Under the pieces are notes generated by a model. That model saw only the letters and a program-made list of their open reading frames with translations, was not told where the DNA came from and did not search any database. The position numbers and the translations under genes are program-made. A DNA stretch of 64,000 nucleotides, taken from Semisulcospira habei. Lineage: Eukaryota > Mollusca > Gastropoda > Semisulcospiridae. Location: contig BTPG01000005.1 in the NCBI GenBank assembly GCA_036245525.1, positions 126,727,620 to 126,791,619 of the forward strand. The letters run 5' to 3'. Positions 36,086 to 47,703 of the stretch are shown piece by piece. Numbering within the stretch: position 1 is the first letter of the stretch; each line of letters starts with the position of its first letter.

Positions 36086-37243
36086 TGGGATGAACCATAA
36101 CTCACAAAGTCCCTTCTATATGAGAGCTGTCTTCGCTGTCAATGGCCTTTTGTCTTTGACCTGATTCTGATGTTGAATTATCTCCTACTGAAAAAGTCTC
36201 GCAGATCTGCCAATGCATCGGTGAGTTCTATAAGGGGAGCAGGACATACACCTCATTGATTTGCCGAACGTCATTTGTCATGACGTAAGTTTTAGTTTTT
36301 ACGTAATTTTATATTTTACGTGATATGAGTTTCACTTTCGCTTCATATGCTTGAGGAAATGGTGACAAAACTAGAACTCCATGGTACAATTTCAGTCTTG
36401 CTATAATTTGTCTGAAAGGAGGTTGAGTTTACCTAGCTACAATTATACTAAGTACACGGGTCACCTGCATGCTCTTCTGAAAGCACGTCGATGTGTTTAT
36501 GCAAGCGTGCGTGCGCGCACGCGCTCCAAACATCTCCAAGCGGCATAGATCCTCATTCACCTGGAGGGCGCATGAGGATCTATTCCTCCTGGATATGTGC
36601 ACGTTTGTATGAGAGAGAGAGTATTATGTCAGTGTCTGCATGGTGACGGAGTTGCCTCTTTTACGTCACCGCCAATGTCTGATTTTCTCTAGAAGTAAAG
36701 GTTTTTTAGTGTTTTAATTCTTTTCTGAAAAGAATTAATTTTTACTAATTGAAAGAAGTTGAAAAGATACAAAGCTGGCTAACGAACTCATCCAATGTCT
36801 TTCTCCAAACTAGCTATATGCAAAAGTTCAAGTAAATATGACAAAAATTACGGACTCTAATCTGGGTCAACCGACTTCCTAGAAACGGTTGTTTATGTCT
36901 TCAATGAGACATTCAATTACAATATGCTCGGAGGCTCTCTTAGCCACCCACTTAAGAAAATATTTCGCCAAGTTTCAAGCTTGTGTGTACAGAAATATCT
37001 GAGATTCTCTTGTTTACATATATACGCACACACATACATACATACGCACATACAGCGCTTCGTGCCAAATGTACATTCATCAGCGAGGTTAGCGTAACTA
37101 GATATGATGTAATTTTTATCTTGTTACTTCAATTGTTAGAGGTTTAGCCTGCCCACCTCTGACGTCAGGGACATGCTCTTAAATTCGCCCCACCGCGACC
37201 CATCCTAAAAAGTCCCTTCTATAAATAGAAGGGACTTAAAATT
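36086..37243 (+). repeat. dispersed repeat family X, copy 2
   Basis: Same order of landmarks as 27590-28796, from GGGATGAACCATAACTC to GTCCCTTCTATAAATAG and AAGGGACTT. It includes the H2 hairpin at 36537-36592. Non-coding. Confidence 0.65.
36537..36592. repeat. short hairpin, family H2 copy 3
   Basis: CCAAGCGGCATAGATCCTCA and GCATGAGGATCTATTCCTCC form the arms; it lies at the same place in repeat X as the hairpin at 28059. Confidence 0.65.
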
Positions 37244-38140
37244 TACTATTTTCCTGTAAAAGTGCTTCAGCAAACATACAAGAAAATACTTCTTGTTAGG
37301 CTTTTAATTTTTTGTTTACATCAGTCCCAGTTAGATGCAAACAGATACAATGAAGAAATTGTAAACACAGGAAAATATAATGTTTACATATTATAATAAG
37401 AGAAAAGTGAAACAAAGATGCTGTGTCACTAACCTGCTATTTCAAATGTCATTCTTCGCACCTCAGGTTGGACATGAGTATTATTTACAAGTCTGACTTC
37501 CACTCGGGGAACACTAAGGAAAGGCGCTGGTAGATCTGTAGTCTTTCTGCAGAAACCACACACACACCACAAAATGTAATAGCTTGCAAATGCACAGAAC
37601 CTTGGATGGGGTTATATATAATTTCCCCAGTACAGTTTTTTTTTTTTTTAATGGAAGCTTAAAGGCCCTATGCACTCCTGGAGTATTCTCAACATCACAT
37701 AAAACTGTTTGACGAATATATATATTATAATTTAAAACAAAGGCGTCGCCCAAAGCCAAAAGTGCACTCAGAGTAGCTCCAAGGGATGTAATTTTACATT
37801 AAAATTCTGAGAGTGCTTCACAATGCTAATGCCATGGAATTCCAGGCTGCTAAGCTTGCATTGCATCATCAGGACATCAGCTGCCCTTTCTGTGACTGCA
37901 AGGTTTACTAGATCTAGAAAATAAGGGGGATGGAAGAGAAGGAATGACAGACCTATCACTTTGAGCCTTGCACTGAAACACCCATTGCAAAATGCAATAG
38001 GGACTGCCCCCAGGCACCCCGCAGTCCACTTGACTATATCCAGGTCTCCCCACTCCCGGGGAGGGTATGAATATACTCACAATAGACACTGGACCTGTTA
38101 TTGGGTAGATTTAAGTTTGACGCATACGACCGGTTTCGCC
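37244..38140. other. non-coding stretch, nothing recognised
   Basis: No coding motif or element boundary that I can support. Confidence 0.4.
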
Positions 38141-38291
<151 letters not shown>

Positions 38292-38783
38292 CAAAATATA
38301 TACCCACTCTACAAAGTGTTCCCCACATGTACTGATATACTGTACAAGCAAATTAATATTCATGAATTTGCTTGATATACTTTCCTTCCCAAAATCCTTT
38401 GCAGGTCCCCCAAAATCAATCTTGATACTTGCATTTGCCAAAACGGAAACACAAAAAATGCTTGTACTACAAGTGCCTTATATACATTAGTGATTACATA
38501 CTTCTTAGTGAACGTATGCTTGAAATTTACTTCCTATACACAAGCATGAACAGACAGCAGATGCAAGCAAACAAGTAAAAACAATCGGTGAACGAGTGAA
38601 ATTGACAAGATGCCCATGGCCATAGCGTAAGCGACAACCCAAGAAAAAGGAAATACAAGAAAGGCAAAGCCATTATGGCTCACATGTATGACCGATTTAC
38701 ATATGTGTGACCTTTGTGACAATAAGTAAAGGGCTGGCTTCTGCACCAGCAAAATCCATGTTTTCTCAAAACGTAAGCATTTT

Positions 38784-40175
38784 TCACACATCTTTCAAAC
38801 CCCCGTGACCCTTGAGTAAGTAAGTACGCCTGTCACCCCTACCCGGGTATAGGCCGTCGACGAGAGACCTCCAGTGACTCCTGTCCTGTGCTTCTCCTTC
38901 GATTTTACTCCAGGTGGTTCCCATTCTCTTGATGTCTGCTTGGAGGTCTTGACGCCAGGAGTTTCTCGGCCTACCTCTTTTCCTCTTTCCCTGGGGATTC
39001 CATGACAATGCCTGCCTAGTGATACTGGAAGCTGGCTTTCTCAGACTGTGACCAATCCATCCCCATCTTCTTCGCCCAATTTCATTCTCTGCTGTTATCT
39101 GCTCTGTTCTCTCCCAGAGTCTGAAGTTGCTGATCTTCTCTGGCCAGTGGATTTTCAAAATTCTTCTAAGGCAACTGTTTATGAAAATCTGTACTCTGTT
39201 GACAGTGGTTTTTGTCAATCTCCAAGTCTCTGCTCCATATAGGAGAACTGCTTTTACGTTGGAGTTGAAAATCCGGACTTTGGTGTTTTGTGACAGCTCT
39301 CTGGAACTCCACACTTTTTTCAACTGGAGAAAGGATGCTCTGGCTTTACCGATTCGTGCTCTGACATCTGCATCAGTGCCACCTTTTTTGTCTATGATGC
39401 TCCCGAGATAGGTGAAGGACTCCACCTCCTCCAACGGGGTGCCAGCAAGCAAGACTGGTTCTTCCCTGGTTGCGTTCAGCCTCATTGTCTTTGTTTTCTG
39501 TTTGTGGATGGTGAGGCCCACTTGAGACGAGATGTCAGCAAGCCTCGTGGTCTTGTCCTGCATTTGTTGATGAGTGTGGGACAGTAATGCCAAGTCATCT
39601 GCAAAATCGAGGTCGTCTAGCTGTGTCCACTGTATTCCACTTCTTCTCTGCTCTGTGGTCCTCTTCATGACCCAGTCTATGGCCAGTAGGAAGAGGAACG
39701 GAGACAGCAGACACCCCTGCCTGACACCGGTTCTGACCTGAAGCTCCCTGGTGAACTGCCCTTCGTGGATCACGCGACATGTCATGCCATCGTAGCTGCT
39801 CTTGATCAGGCGGATGAACTTTGTGGGTACACCGTAGTGTCGTAGGAGTTTCCACAAAGTCTCTTGGTCCACGCTGTCAAATGCATTCTCGTAATCCACA
39901 AAGTTGACGTACAGCGGGGAGCTCCACTCCAGAGACTGTTCCACGATGATGCGGAGAGTGGCGATCTGGTCTGTACAAGATCGGTTTTTCCTGAATCCTG
40001 CTTGCTGGTCTCTCAGCTGGGGGTCAACGGAGCTCTTCATTCTCTCCAGGATGATCCTGTTGAAGACCTTTCCTGGTACTGACAGCAAGGTGATTCCTCT
40101 ATAGTTGGAACACTTGCTGAGGTCACCTTTCTTGGGAAGCTTGATTAGGTACCCCTTCTTCCAGTCAGCCGGCAT
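38784..40175 (-). pseudogene. RTE-D reverse transcriptase and C-terminus, reading into the flank
   Basis: 463-residue open frame from the RT fingers to the KRKRGRPRN tail, including [11 protein letters not shown] and FADDLAL. It starts only after the about 22-bp deletion that separates it from the endonuclease part. Because the tail repeat is changed, the usual stop is missing and the frame runs about 14 codons into flanking DNA before stopping at 38784. Confidence 0.85.
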
Positions 40176-41557
40176 CCAAACAGTGGGTACAGCATCTGTA
40201 CTGTTGTCTCTAGGTCTGCTTTCAGAGACTCCGCTGGGATGCCATCTGGCCCTGCCGCTTTGCCGTTCTTCAAAAATGCCACTGCTCTTCTGATCTCTTC
40301 TCGGCTGGGTCTGTCACAGCTGATGGGTAGGTTGGTCTCTGCTGGCTGGACGTCTGGGGGGTCGGGTGGGCTGGGTCTGTTCAGTAAGTCTTCAAAATAC
40401 TCGGCCCATCTGTCGAGTTGGTCTGCTCTGTCTGCAATTAGCTTGCCTTCCTTGTCTTTTACTGGTCTTTCTGTATGGCCATACTTGCCCGACAATCTTC
40501 TGGTGATGTCGTAGAGCCGTTTCATGTTGCCGCTGCCTGCTGCCTTTTCTGCCTCTGCTGCCAGGCTGTCTGTGTAGGCCCTCTTGTCTGCCCTGATACT
40601 CCTCTTCACCTCGCAGTTGGCTTCCGAGTATTCCTCCTGTGCCCTTGCTTTGGCTGCTCTCGTGCGACTATTGTTGACAACTGCTTTTTTCTGCTTCCTC
40701 ACTTCTATCTTCTTCAAGGTCTGTGCTGACAGCCAGTCCTTGTGATGGTGTTTCCTGAACCCTACAGTGTCTTTGCAGGTTGAGTTCAGCACCTCTCTAA
40801 CTGCCTTCCACTGCTGCTCTGTGGTGACTGCCTCCTCTTCATTTACTAGCTCCTGTAGCGCTTGAAACCGGTTGGACAGCACCAGTTTGAACTCTTCTCT
40901 CACTCCAGTCTCTCTCAGGAGGCCTACATTATAGCGCTGTCTTCTTGTTGTCGCTGTGCGGCTTTTCTTTAACTTGAGCTTTATTCTTAAGGTAAGCAGA
41001 TGGTGGTCTGAGGCGACATCTGCTCCCCTCCTCACTCGAACATCTTGAAGGGATCTTCTAAATTTCTTGCTAATGCAGATATGGTCTATTTGGTTCTCTG
41101 TAGTATGGTCAGGCGAGACCCAAGTTGCTTTGTGTATTCTTCTGTGTGGGAAGATGCTGCCTCCAATGACAAGTCTGTTTAGAGCACAAAAGTCTACAAA
41201 CCTCTCCCCGTTCTCTCTCTTCTCCCCTAGTCCCTGTCTCCCCATCACCTCTTCGTATCTGGTGTTGTCCTCCCCTATTTTGGCATTAAAATCGCCCATG
41301 ATGATGGTGATGTCTCGCTCCGCACATTTGTCCACAACACTCTGGAGTCGGTCATAGAACTCTTGTTTCTCTTCCTTGTCACCATCATTAGTGGGTGCAT
41401 AACACTGGATGACGTTCAGCTTGATCTTTTTTTTGGTTCTAAAGGCTGCTGTGATAATTCTTGGCCCAAGAGATTCACAGCCCATCAGCGCTCTCTGTGC
41501 CACTGGTGACAGCATGAATGCTACTCCTTCTGTATGGGGGGGCATTCTCCTCTTCAT
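40145..41557 (-). pseudogene. RTE-D endonuclease and RT N-terminal part
   Basis: 470-residue open frame with CYAPTND, GDFNAKIGEDN, SDHHLL and [10 protein letters not shown]. It lacks the first about 85 residues in frame because an extra G near 41540 shifts the frame; the start of the protein lies in another frame at 41475-41954 (MGTWNV is replaced by KGTWNV). It ends in the frameshift at the 40175 deletion. Confidence 0.85.
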
Positions 41558-41954
41558 GACCTGAATACAGAATCATCTCCCCACTTAACAGCCTTTTCTG
41601 GCCAGACTGCGTCCATCTGGCTTCACTGATACCTAGCTGGGAACGGTTGTACTTTTGCATTTTCGCTGCTATCTGGGCGGCCTTGCCGCTCTGGTACATG
41701 GTCTTGACATTCCATGTGCCCTTGGTTGTGTCCCTGGATAGGGAGAGGCGGCTCGGTCCTGTGGCTTCCGAAGACTTCCGGCTTTCACCACAGGACGTCA
41801 TAAATCTTCTGGTAGAAGAACCTTCCTCCTCTAAGAAAGGAATTGCTGTTTGTCTTTTCGTCGGCGTTTTTGTTGCTATTTCCTTATTTGCAGGGTGGGG
41901 AAGGACCAGAGGTTTTCTGTCGGAGTCACCTTCCCTTAGACCATGTTGGCTCAC
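41475..41954 (-). pseudogene. RTE-D ORF N-terminal fragment
   Basis: Holds the TSCGESRKSSEATG leader peptide and GTWNVKTMYQSG start of the endonuclease. The ATG before GTWNV found in RTE-A is AAG here. The frame is lost at the G-run near 41540. Confidence 0.8.
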
Positions 41955-42049
41955 GGCACCTTATTTCATTCGGTGCACCCCTCTCGCGAGGGACCCCCTA
42001 TCCACCACCCAGGGGACACACCTCAACGCCATATGGTCCCAGCGCGAGG

Positions 42050-42837
42050 AGTCTTCTGAGTTATCGGACTTAAAATCACAAATACGAGACTCTCACTTCT
42101 CCCTCTCTCTCTGGAAGAAAGGTGAATAATGCTCTGTTGAAGAATTATGGGCAATGGTGGAGGCAAGCAAATTGGCCACAGCTTTTTTATCTGTGACCAA
42201 GCTGGCACCATCTCCAAGATGGCCGACAGAAGCCGAGCCACCCCTGCCCCTAATTCTTCGAACAGCCTTCCAGACTTTCTGGGACAGAGTCCGAGAAGCT
42301 AAAATCTCCAGGAATCACGGCGTTCACGTTTAAAAATGTAACGGGCTTTCGCCCTCTTTCTTTTAAAGGTTAAAATATTCACTTGCGACGGATTATGGAA
42401 AGAACGTCGCTGAGCAGATTTTCGCGCTTTTTGGGCCTTGCGGCACTCTTCATTGAACCATGGTACTCTCGGCTTCCGAGGGACTGATGCGGAAGTTTTA
42501 GGGATGGTTTCACCCGTTACGTCCAACAAAATAGTAGTAAATGAAGAAATAGGTTCTTCAGCTGACATGACCACCTCCTCTGTAATATGAAACTGACAGT
42601 GGGAGGCGAACAGAGGCCAGTTAACTTTCTTGAGATTCCAGCGCCCCCACCGGTGGATCCTCCCCACAGCTGACCGATGACAGCTCTACTGGAAAGTGGT
42701 CAATCCCACACAGGTCGTCGTGAACCTTCCAGTCAAAGTCCAGCATGAGAGAAGGATCACACACAGTGAGGTCTAGAACAGAACTAGATCCTGAACCTGG
42801 GATAGAGTAGGTAGGTGAGCCATCATTAAAAATGCAT
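42050..42837 (-). pseudogene. I/Nimb-like LINE, copy Nimb-B, RT-proximal part
   Basis: Matches Nimb-A about 19989-20790 on the same strand: the linker after the endonuclease (VPRKPRVPWFNEECRKAQ) to the start of the RT region. The lower-coordinate side, the rest of RT and RNase H, is replaced abruptly by RTE-D. The T-run near 42186 has six T here and seven in Nimb-A. The upper side stops at the DIRS insertion and resumes at 56312. Confidence 0.88.
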
Positions 42838-43016
42838 CGATGGTATTACTAATAGGAATGGTTTCTTGCTAGACTAATTTTAGCCCAAAATTGTTGTGTA
42901 CGAGTATGGCCGTTATGGCAAGTGAGGGGCGCCATAGGCTAGGCGGTAACCTGAGTAGCCTCCCTTCTAACCCAACCGCGCATGCGCCCAGCAGCTAGCT
43001 TACCAGTCAGTTTCTT
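42838..43016 (+). repeat. DIRS left inverted terminal repeat
   Basis: Starts CGATGGTATTACTAATAGG and ends near CAGTCAGTTTCTT; the inverse copy is at 49158-49327 and beyond the LTR insert at 56270. It appears shorter than the right repeat by about 28 bp at the outer end. It contains GCGCATGCGC, an NRF1-like palindrome. Confidence 0.85.
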
Positions 43017-43057
43017 AGCAGACCAGCAGCAAGCGGGGCAGGTGGGAGGGACCTTCG

Positions 43058-43153
43058 AGTAATACCATCGGTAAGTATTTTTCGAAAAAATTTATTTTAG
43101 AGAAAAATGCATTTGTTTCCTCAAAACACATTACCGATGGTATTACTAATAGG
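43058..43153. repeat. DIRS internal complementary region
   Basis: Reads AGTAATACCATCGGTAAG, then an AT-rich middle, then CATTACCGATGGTATTACT. The second half is the inverse of the element's right end (56270-56311); the first half fits the predicted, partly lost, left end. Such a region lets DIRS elements rebuild their termini. Confidence 0.75.
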
Positions 43154-43276
43154 AAGAATCCCGAAGAGGAGGCGGAAGCTGCTATAATGCCCCTAACCCA
43201 CGCCATTGAGACTACTAGAGCCGCCCTCCCTAAGCAACCTCCCGCTAATTTTCATTAGCAAAGATACCTACGGCGC

Positions 43277-43732
43277 CTAGGGCGCCGGGAGGGAGAGTTG
43301 CGCTGCCATGATGTCCCCCACCAGCGAAAGGTTCTGGCGCTGGTTGGAGAGGTCCCTCAGGTAGAAGTAGGTGAAGGTAGTCTCCGCACACCAGCCCACG
43401 GCTGCCACAATGTCCTTGACAGCACCGTTGCGGTCGAACGCAAGGCTCGTAGCCGTAGCTCTGACCTAGTGCGCCCTGATGCTCATACGTTTGGCTGTAT
43501 CCGGGGATTGGTCTTGGTAGGTGGAGCGTATCACCCCTCGGAGCCAGGAGGATATTGTCTGGACGGACCTGGGGACAGTCGGCGGAAGGCGGGTGCGACC
43601 CCTGTGGAGCGGCTTGGTCCGGCGCAGGTACACACGTAAAGCCCGCACCGGGTCCTGTTGTCTGGACTCATGGGTGGAGCCTGGGTCTCTCAAAGGCGGG
43701 TCTTGGCGAGAACGCCATGTTGGGCAGCTCAA
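43277..43732 (-). pseudogene. DIRS tyrosine recombinase, C-terminal catalytic part
   Basis: One reading frame from 43732 to a stop at 43277 shows DPVRALRVYLRR, TISSWLRGVIRSTY, AH-stop-VRATATS, AFDRNGAVKDIVAAVGW and FTYFYLRDLS. AHxVR is the H-x-x-R box, GAVKDIVAAVGW the following helix, and the Tyr in FYLRDL the likely nucleophile. The enzyme would integrate the circular DNA. A single TAG (43466-43468) replaces the residue inside the H-x-x-R box, probably Gln to stop, so this copy is inactive. Motif order and position next to the internal complementary region support the DIRS call. Confidence 0.8.
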
Positions 43733-43739
43733 GGTTATG

Positions 43740-44330
43740 CAACTGGGCAGGGACCACTCGACGGGCTTCTTCTCTTACTGTGGTGGCTGCTGGCACTAGA
43801 GCTCAGACTCATGGGCTCAGCTGCGGCGTTGAAGGCTCTACAACCACTTTTCCTTCTTCCCACGGTGCTCGAAGTTCCGCGACCGGGCAGATACCACTCA
43901 ACGGGACTGTGGAGGTTGCCGGCGCTAGAGCTTGGGCTCGCGGGCTCAGCCACGGCATTGAAGGCTCTACAACCTGGTAAGGGCCACTCGTTGGGTCTGT
44001 GGGGTTACCGGCGTTGAATCCCTGTTCCGAGAAAGGGTCTTGACTCGAGGTCTAGGACGCGGCGCTCGAGGTTCCGCGACCAGGCAGGGGCCACTCGACG
44101 GGACTGTGGTGGCTGCCGGCGCTAGAGCTCCGGCTCGCGGCCTAAGCTGCGGCGTTGAAGCTCTGCAACCTCTTTTCCTTTCTTTTCGCGGTGTTCGAGG
44201 TTCCGCGACCAGGCAGGGGCCACTCGACGGAACTGTGGGGCTGCCGGCACTAGAGCTCCGGCTTGCAGCCGAAGCCGCAGCGTTGATGGCTCTACAACCT
44301 GGTAAGGACCGCACGTCGGGTCTGGGGCTT
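43740..44330 (-). repeat. proline/alanine-rich repeat tract inside the DIRS element
   Basis: About four to five diverged copies of a GC-rich unit of about 130-140 bp, with landmarks GACCAGGCAGGGGCCACTCG, GGCTGCCGGCGCTAGAGC and CGTTGAAGGCTCTACAACC. On the minus strand they read as P-S-S-G-P-C-L-V-A-E-P-R type repeats. The same unit appears in the gag region at 47930-48300. The tract lies between the likely recombinase N-terminal part and its catalytic part. Confidence 0.7.
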
Positions 44331-44344
44331 ACAGGTGTTGTCCC

Positions 44345-44650
44345 TCATATCCGTGCTGTGTGAGCTGCTTGCTGACCCTGGAGACAGACACGAGGCCAGA
44401 AGAAGCAGGTCGTCTGCGTCTTGTCTGGTAGCATCGCCAACTGTATCGGTACGAAGCGGTCAGAGTTGAGCCAAGTAAGGACCGAAAGCAGGCCCCATCG
44501 CGGGAACCGGGAGCGAAGGGCGGGACGTTGTGAACCGAAGTGGGCCAACCGGTTGGCGAGGACTTGCAGTTACCAGGGTAGGTCGTCCCAAGTATCAGTA
44601 CGTGTCCACGACCATGGCCAGTTAGCTGCAACAGGTGATCGGCGCTGAAC
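44345..44650 (-). pseudogene. possible DIRS recombinase N-terminal part
   Basis: Minus-strand frames hold an STLTASYRYSWRCYQTRRR-like stretch, resembling the SAM-like start of DIRS recombinases (T-L-R-x-Y-x-x-x-W). Stops and frame changes prevent a continuous reading. The assignment rests on weak similarity and position. Confidence 0.35.
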
Positions 44651-44899
44651 GCTGGTAGTTGGACAGCCAGAGGAAGAAGTTCGCCTGCTGAGGAACCCTC
44701 AATCTGTGGGGCAAGGCGCAGCCTTCAACCAGTCGCACAGGACTCGCCACTCCCCTCTATAGCCTCATCTGTCGAGATCTGCAGGCTGTAGAGATAGCTT
44801 CCACGGTCGAACATGAGTAGCGTCTAGCGGCGAGGGCTTGCCGCACAGCTCCAGGCAGGACGGAGAAGCCGTTCGGGGCACGGGTGGTATAGCGCCTGT

Positions 44900-47250
44900 C
44901 GGGGTTGCTTGAGCATCGCGCGCGGGGTGGGAAGTCGCCGCGGTGGAGCTGAGGTGAGGCTCAGGAGGTCGGTGGTCCACGACTTGGTCCAGCAGACCGG
45001 GGCCGCCAGAAACAGGATCGCATTGCACCCTCTGAGCTTAATCAGGACTAGGGAACAAGCATCGTCGGTGGGTAGGTGTAGGCGACCAGGCCATCCCACG
45101 GGATGGAGAGAGCGTCGACCGCCCAGGCAAGCGAGTCTGATATCGGTGAGACGAAGCAGGGAAGCTGTCAATTCCACCTTGGCACGATCATGGGGAAGAG
45201 TCTGCTGCGCAGATCACCCAACGCTGTCTGGACGGCCCGTCCACTCTGTGGAGAAGCTGGCCGCAACACGCCATGGAGTCGGCCGGAAGCAGATGACACT
45301 GGAAGGCTCTTGCTCGAAGGCCACTTCAGGATCTTTGCACCAACGGAGTCCGTGGGAGCGGAGGAAGTACAGGGAGAGGAAGCGTGCCCCGCCTTGCTTC
45401 TGAAGGAGTCGACCACCGTGGCGCTGGCGGAGGGAACGAGAGGCTCCTGGCATCGGGAATGTGACACCCAAGCTGGACAAGGAAGTCCGGAGGCCATTCG
45501 GCGGAGGCAGGGAAATCTGAGGGGAAGAAGGTCCACTGTGGTGCTCACCAAACTCCGTAGCCGAAGACTCACCTGGCGGAGTATACCTGCAGTAGAGACA
45601 ACCGCCGCGCTGGGTTCGCCCAACGCTACGTTCGCTGCTACGGAAGCTGCCGTACATGAGGTCGGTGTGTCGGGCAGCTCACGAGTATCCAACCACAGGC
45701 AAAGAAGCGGCGTGTAGGCGAGAGGTAGAACTTGCCCACGTAGACCAGTAACCACGCCAGCCGAGGGGATCCCAAGTGCGTCTCGATCCTTCTCCAAGGA
45801 GGACTCCGACCAGATACGCGAAAGGTGATCGTCTACGGCCGTCGATGTGGAGCACGAAGACATCCAACTAATCCTCTGCCACAGAGTACAGCACGGTAGA
45901 ACCCCCAGAGGCTGCGAAGCCCCCGCAGGAAGCGCACGGCCCAGGCAGTACACGTCGAAGGTCAAGCGGAGAGTAACGGTAGGAGGCGGTGTCCTCTTCT
46001 CCATCTGAAGACAACCAGAATGCAAAGCAGACTGTGGAGTTCACCAACCGGCTCCGTAACAACTAGGAAGTCGCCGTGTCCAGGCTGCAGGCCCAGTCCA
46101 AGTCTGCCCTGCGAGGCGAAGTCTCAAGCGGTCTACCAGCCGAGAAACGGGTTGGCGACGAACTTGTACAGCGTGGTGCGCAAGAGGACTGTCGTAGCCA
46201 CTACCAAGGTCAGGATGTCGAAGACCCGGTGGGCAACCTGACATCTCCATTCAACAAGTGTTAGCCAGCAAGCGTCGACCTAGGAGTGGTAAGTCACGTG
46301 GTAGTAGAAGACCGGCAAGCCAGGAAGCTCATAAGCGCGGCTAGAGGGGGAAGTCTCCGATCCTTGACACCGAAGCTACTGAAGAAAACGGATCCTAGCT
46401 TACAGCGCTTAACTTACCTTCCAGCTGTAAGCGCTTAAAATGTGTACACGCCACAACTCCTACCCGTGGTTGGCAGCTGCAGTGAAGGTACTTGTAATGG
46501 GCTTGAGACGGAAACAAAACTTCTGTTGGCCTGTGGCAGGGTCGGTCGCCAAGGTCTTGTCCCGACGGGAGGCCTAGGGCGAAGTAGGAGGTCCGAGTCG
46601 CGGGAACCAGTCAGCCGTAGCGTCGGACTGACGTGAGCGCGCCCGCCATCGTGGAACGACGACCGCTTGATCCTTATACCACTCCGTGGTCCATCCACAC
46701 CGTCTTAAGGGAAGATGGGGCGAGTGATCCAACGTGAACTCAGCTCATCTCTAATTAACCTGGCGAGTGGGCGCACGCAAGCCGATCCGTCTTGTCCTAT
46801 CTTACTAGAACTCCTTCCACTGACCCTCTGCCGCGAGACTGTCTTGGTCACCTGGGCGGAGTTAACCAGCAAAACACTTGATCTTGGAGTGGGACGCCAA
46901 AGCTTCAAGTAACTCCACGTGATCCCGACTCGTCGCTAACTCGTCCCAGAGGAGCGGGTGTACCCAAGTCCAGCCGTCATGTCCACTCGTGGTCCCCTGT
47001 CACTGAGTATGAGCGGGGCGCCAAGTCTGTGCCGGAGTAGAATCGAGGCTTGGAGGGCCTGCACGTCGCAGGTCATCCTCACACTGGGTCCTTCCAGTAC
47101 ATCGAGATGGCGGGCACCAGCCGAGCTAGTAAACGTCCCCTTCCTGTGGCCTAAGTCATGCAAGCGCCGCATGGACCAGCATATAGTCCCGCGGAGGGTA
47201 AGGTCACTCCCTGCGGCCGGGAATTCTAACTCTTATGTGTTGGCGTAAAC
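44900..47250 (-). pseudogene. decayed DIRS reverse transcriptase/RNase H region
   Basis: No long correct frame survives. The best piece is at 45106-45156, which reads SPISDSLAWAVDALSIPW and continues to AYTYPPTML; this matches the conserved end of DIRS RT/RNase H proteins (S-P-x-x-D-x-x-A-W-x-x-D-A-L-S then A-F-P-P). Near 46930-47060, pieces such as GAPLILSDRGPRV and HVELLEALA fit the DIRS RNase H start (tether strand then H-x-x-L-E-L). I could not find the RT YxDD box by eye. Confidence 0.6.
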
Positions 47251-47703
47251 CCCAGGTTGCAGCGAACGTCGGCCCGGAGGGAGGTCTCAGGAGGACGCGC
47301 CTTGGGAAGATGAAATCGGGTGCCGGGTCATACCTGGAGGCTGCTCGAGAGTGCCGGCTTGTATCCGTGACGCGGGAAGCAGACCGTTGGCGAGTCCACC
47401 TGTCCGTTGAGTGCGAACGCCGTCAAGCTATGGGAGTCCCCTAAAATACACAAAGTAAGGCTTGTCTGCGCCAGGGGTAGACAAGGCATGTCATCTCGTT
47501 GCGCGCCCGTGCTGTGTCTCCTACTTCCTACCGGGGAGCGGAAGTGCGCCAGGCCAGCAGACTTGTCCGGTCATGGTCCCCAATCCCTCTAGGAGCGGGG
47601 CGCCGAATCCCTGTGCCCGCGCTGGCCTCTACACCTTGCCGAGGTGGCAGGGACTGAAGCATCACGTTTTTTACTTTCTCTTTCCTCTACTTCTTTTCTT
47701 CTT

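Larger units (their letters stand above)
38817..42049 (-). mobile_element. RTE LINE, copy RTE-D, damaged
   Basis: Nearly full-length minus-strand RTE. Compared with RTE-A it has lost about 22 bp near 40175, gained one G in the run near 41540 and lost part of the leader near 41907. Its 3' tail reads CTTACTTAC on the coding strand where the other copies have GTAAGTAAG. On its 5' side it abuts Nimb-B sequence directly at 42050; on its 3' side there is no Nimb sequence and no matching TSD. A normal insertion would leave both. Confidence 0.85.

Noticed and set aside
42831..42837. Target duplication of the DIRS element (ATGCAT versus ACACAT)
   Set aside because: The two flanks match only in the last three bases (CAT), which fits DIRS-type insertion without a duplication and may be chance.
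43298..44363. Plus-strand open frames over the GC-rich repeat tract (up to 141 codons)
   Set aside because: The repeat unit is open in several frames; the recombinase motifs and gag lie on the minus strand.
45168..46025. 285-codon minus-strand open frame in the DIRS region
   Set aside because: Its Ser/Leu/Pro-rich sequence has no DIRS or other motif in this frame, while an adjacent frame at 45106-45156 carries the conserved DIRS motif. I treat it as an off-frame opening in GC-rich DNA.
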